64,000 nucleotides of DNA from Amycolatopsis sp. GM8 (GTDB taxonomy: Bacteria; Actinomycetota; Actinomycetes; Mycobacteriales; Pseudonocardiaceae), in the NCBI RefSeq assembly GCF_021653975.1, contig NZ_JAJKFK010000001.1, positions 310,001 through 374,000 on the forward strand. Reading direction: 5' to 3'. Under the pieces are notes generated by a model, which was not told the origin of the DNA, did no database searches, and was given only the letters and a program-made list of their open reading frames with translations. This document shows positions 62,714 to 64,000 of this stretch, one piece after another (within the stretch, counting starts at the first letter, position 1; each line of letters begins with the position of its first letter). A program made the translations under genes and the position numbers.

Positions 62714-64000
62714 ATGAGCGATTCGATGCAGAGCCCCGTCGTGACCATCAGCAGCGGTCGACTGGCCGGGCGCACTTCGAACGGCGTCACCTCGTTTCTG
62801 GGCGTGCCCTACGCCGCGGCGCCCTTCGGCGAGAACCGGATGCGACCACCACAGCCCGTCGAACCGTGGTCCGGCACGCGTTCCGCGACCGACTACGGCC
62901 CCACCGTCCCCAAGGGCGACTACCCGCCGAACTACCAGCCGCTGTTCCGTGAGGTCGTCATCCCGGGCGAGGAATGCCTGAACCTCAACGTGTGGACGCC
63001 CGACCCGGGCGCGGGCGGGCTACCGGTGCTCGTCTGGATCCATGGCGGCTCCTTCATGAACGGCTCGGGCTCGATCGGCGAATATGACGGCAGCGCGTTC
63101 GCCCGCGACGGGATCGTCTGTGTCACGATCAACTATCGCCTGTCGGCCGAAGGGTTCCTGTACCTCGGTGACGACGTCGCGAACCTCGGGTTGCTGGACC
63201 AGATCGCGGCGCTGCGGTGGGTGCGGGACAACATCGCCGCGTTCGGCGGCGATCCCTCCCGGGTGACCGTCGCGGGCGAGTCGGCCGGAGCCATGAGTGT
63301 CACGACGCTGCTGTCCATGCCACTCGCGGACGGCCTGTTCGCGCGGGCGATCATCCAGTCGGGAGCCGGCGCACACACGCTGACACCCGAGCAGGGCCGG
63401 CTCGTCGGCGGCTATCTCGCCGAAGGCCTCGGCGTGCCCCCGGTACGCGAAGCGATCGCAGGCGTCCCGATCGACAAGCTGGTGCGGACGGCGTCGGACC
63501 TCGTGGCCGCAGTACAGACAACGCCTGATCCTGCCAAGTGGGGAACGCTCGCGCTGAGCCTGCTTCCGTTCGCACCGACCGTCGACGGCGACGTCCTGCC
63601 CGCCGCGCCGGTCGACGCGTTCACCACCGGGCAGAGCCGCGACGTTCCCCTGCTGGTCGGTTCCACCCGGGACGAGGCACGGCTGTTCCTCGTGGCAGCA
63701 GGCACGATCGACCTGGTCGACGACGCGATCCTCGGCGCAAGCGCCGCAGCCTACGGGCTGGGTCACGATGCCGTGGCCCGCTACCGGGCGAACCGGCCGG
63801 ACGCCTCGGCCGGCGACGTGCTCGCGGCCCTGATATCCGACTGGTTCTTCCGGATCCCGGCACTCCGCGTGGCCGAAGCACGCGGTGATGGCGACACCTG
63901 GGTCTACCGCTTCGATCACCCGGATCCGTCGGCCAATCACAACCTGGGCGCGGCCCACAGCGTCGAGATCCCGTTCGTCTTCGACACGATCGGCCGGCCC
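62714..64000 (+). CDS. Type B carboxylesterase (cut by window edge)
   Basis: The first 429 codons, without stop, show an alpha/beta-hydrolase of the carboxylesterase/cholinesterase family: [35 protein letters not shown] (oxyanion hole), GESAGAMSV (nucleophile Ser), and later STRDEARLF (acid region) and [11 protein letters not shown] (His region). ATG 62714 follows GGAG. The enzyme hydrolyses carboxylic esters; it has no signal peptide, so is probably cytoplasmic. Confidence 0.9.
   Translation, partial: MSDSMQSPVVTISSGRLAGRTSNGVTSFLGVPYAAAPFGENRMRPPQPVEPWSGTRSATDYGPTVPKGDYPPNYQPLFREVVIPGEECLNLNVWTPDPGAGGLPVLVWIHGGSFMNGSGSIGEYDGSAFARDGIVCVTINYRLSAEGFLYLGDDVANLGLLDQIAALRWVRDNIAAFGGDPSRVTVAGESAGAMSVTTLLSMPLADGLFARAIIQSGAGAHTLTPEQGRLVGGYLAEGLGVPPVREAIAGVPIDKLVRTASDLVAAVQTTPDPAKWGTLALSLLPFAPTVDGDVLPAAPVDAFTTGQSRDVPLLVGSTRDEARLFLVAAGTIDLVDDAILGASAAAYGLGHDAVARYRANRPDASAGDVLAALISDWFFRIPALRVAEARGDGDTWVYRFDHPDPSANHNLGAAHSVEIPFVFDTIGRP

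Overview
The window is high-GC DNA with frequent GTG starts, ATGA/GTGA gene overlaps, XRE-plus-TPR regulators and a DUF4192-type gene. This is the signature of a filamentous actinomycete, probably Pseudonocardiales; that placement is inference. Positions 1 to about 56.85 kb look like the right-hand part of an integrated element. A tyrosine integrase (55560-56732) lies next to the 3' end of a tRNA-Pro(GGG) gene (56853-56926, minus strand), the usual arrangement for a tRNA-targeted integrative element. No second copy of the tRNA 3' end is visible to the left, so the element probably continues beyond base 1. DNA right of the tRNA (secreted subtilase, ABC-F ATPase, type B carboxylesterase) looks chromosomal.

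The most striking region is 0.1-14.8 kb, a chain of about 17 same-strand genes, most joined by 4-nt overlaps. It starts with a TPR-type regulator and encodes a tandem QueD-like protein, QueE and QueC, that is, the three steps from dihydroneopterin triphosphate to preQ0. Around them lie a nucleoside 2-deoxyribosyltransferase-like enzyme, a xylose-isomerase-type TIM barrel, a ribulose-phosphate-3-epimerase homologue, a HAD protein, a cupin, an inositol-monophosphatase homologue, a nucleotidyltransferase, an HprK-like ATPase, several P-loop nucleotide or polynucleotide-type kinases and a kinase-phosphotransferase fusion. There is no TGT/DpdA-type transglycosylase and no QueF, so the product is unlikely to be queuosine or Dpd-type DNA modification. 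A new 7-deazaguanine nucleoside or nucleotide metabolite is the best hypothesis. A NUDIX gene converges on the end.

From 15.6 to 20.6 kb lie an AlbA_2/Schlafen-type protein, an AT-richer PD-(D/E)xK plus repeat-domain protein and a lipoprotein. From 20.7 to 26.8 kb come an intact MobF (TrwC/TraA) relaxase-helicase, small membrane proteins and a fragment of a SCO6880/VirB4-like transfer ATPase. From 27.5 to 43.6 kb the minus strand carries element housekeeping: hypotheticals, three decayed ssb copies, a ParB-like gene with two apparent frameshifts, DprA, a LuxR-type HTH protein, DUF4192, a DnaB-N-like protein and coupled tiny ORFs. From 44.4 to 50.4 kb are a methyltransferase, a secreted trypsin-like protease and a compact operon of XRE regulator, leader peptide, small repeat-bearing protein, radical SAM/SPASM enzyme and phosphotransferase that resembles a RiPP locus. 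From 53.2 to 56.7 kb are a coupling-protein fragment lacking both Walker motifs, an Xis/XRE divergent control module and the integrase.

The element keeps a relaxase but only relics of the ATPase machinery inside this window, so it may be mobilised in trans or carry its channel genes further left. All family calls come from reading translated sequence; no database search was run.
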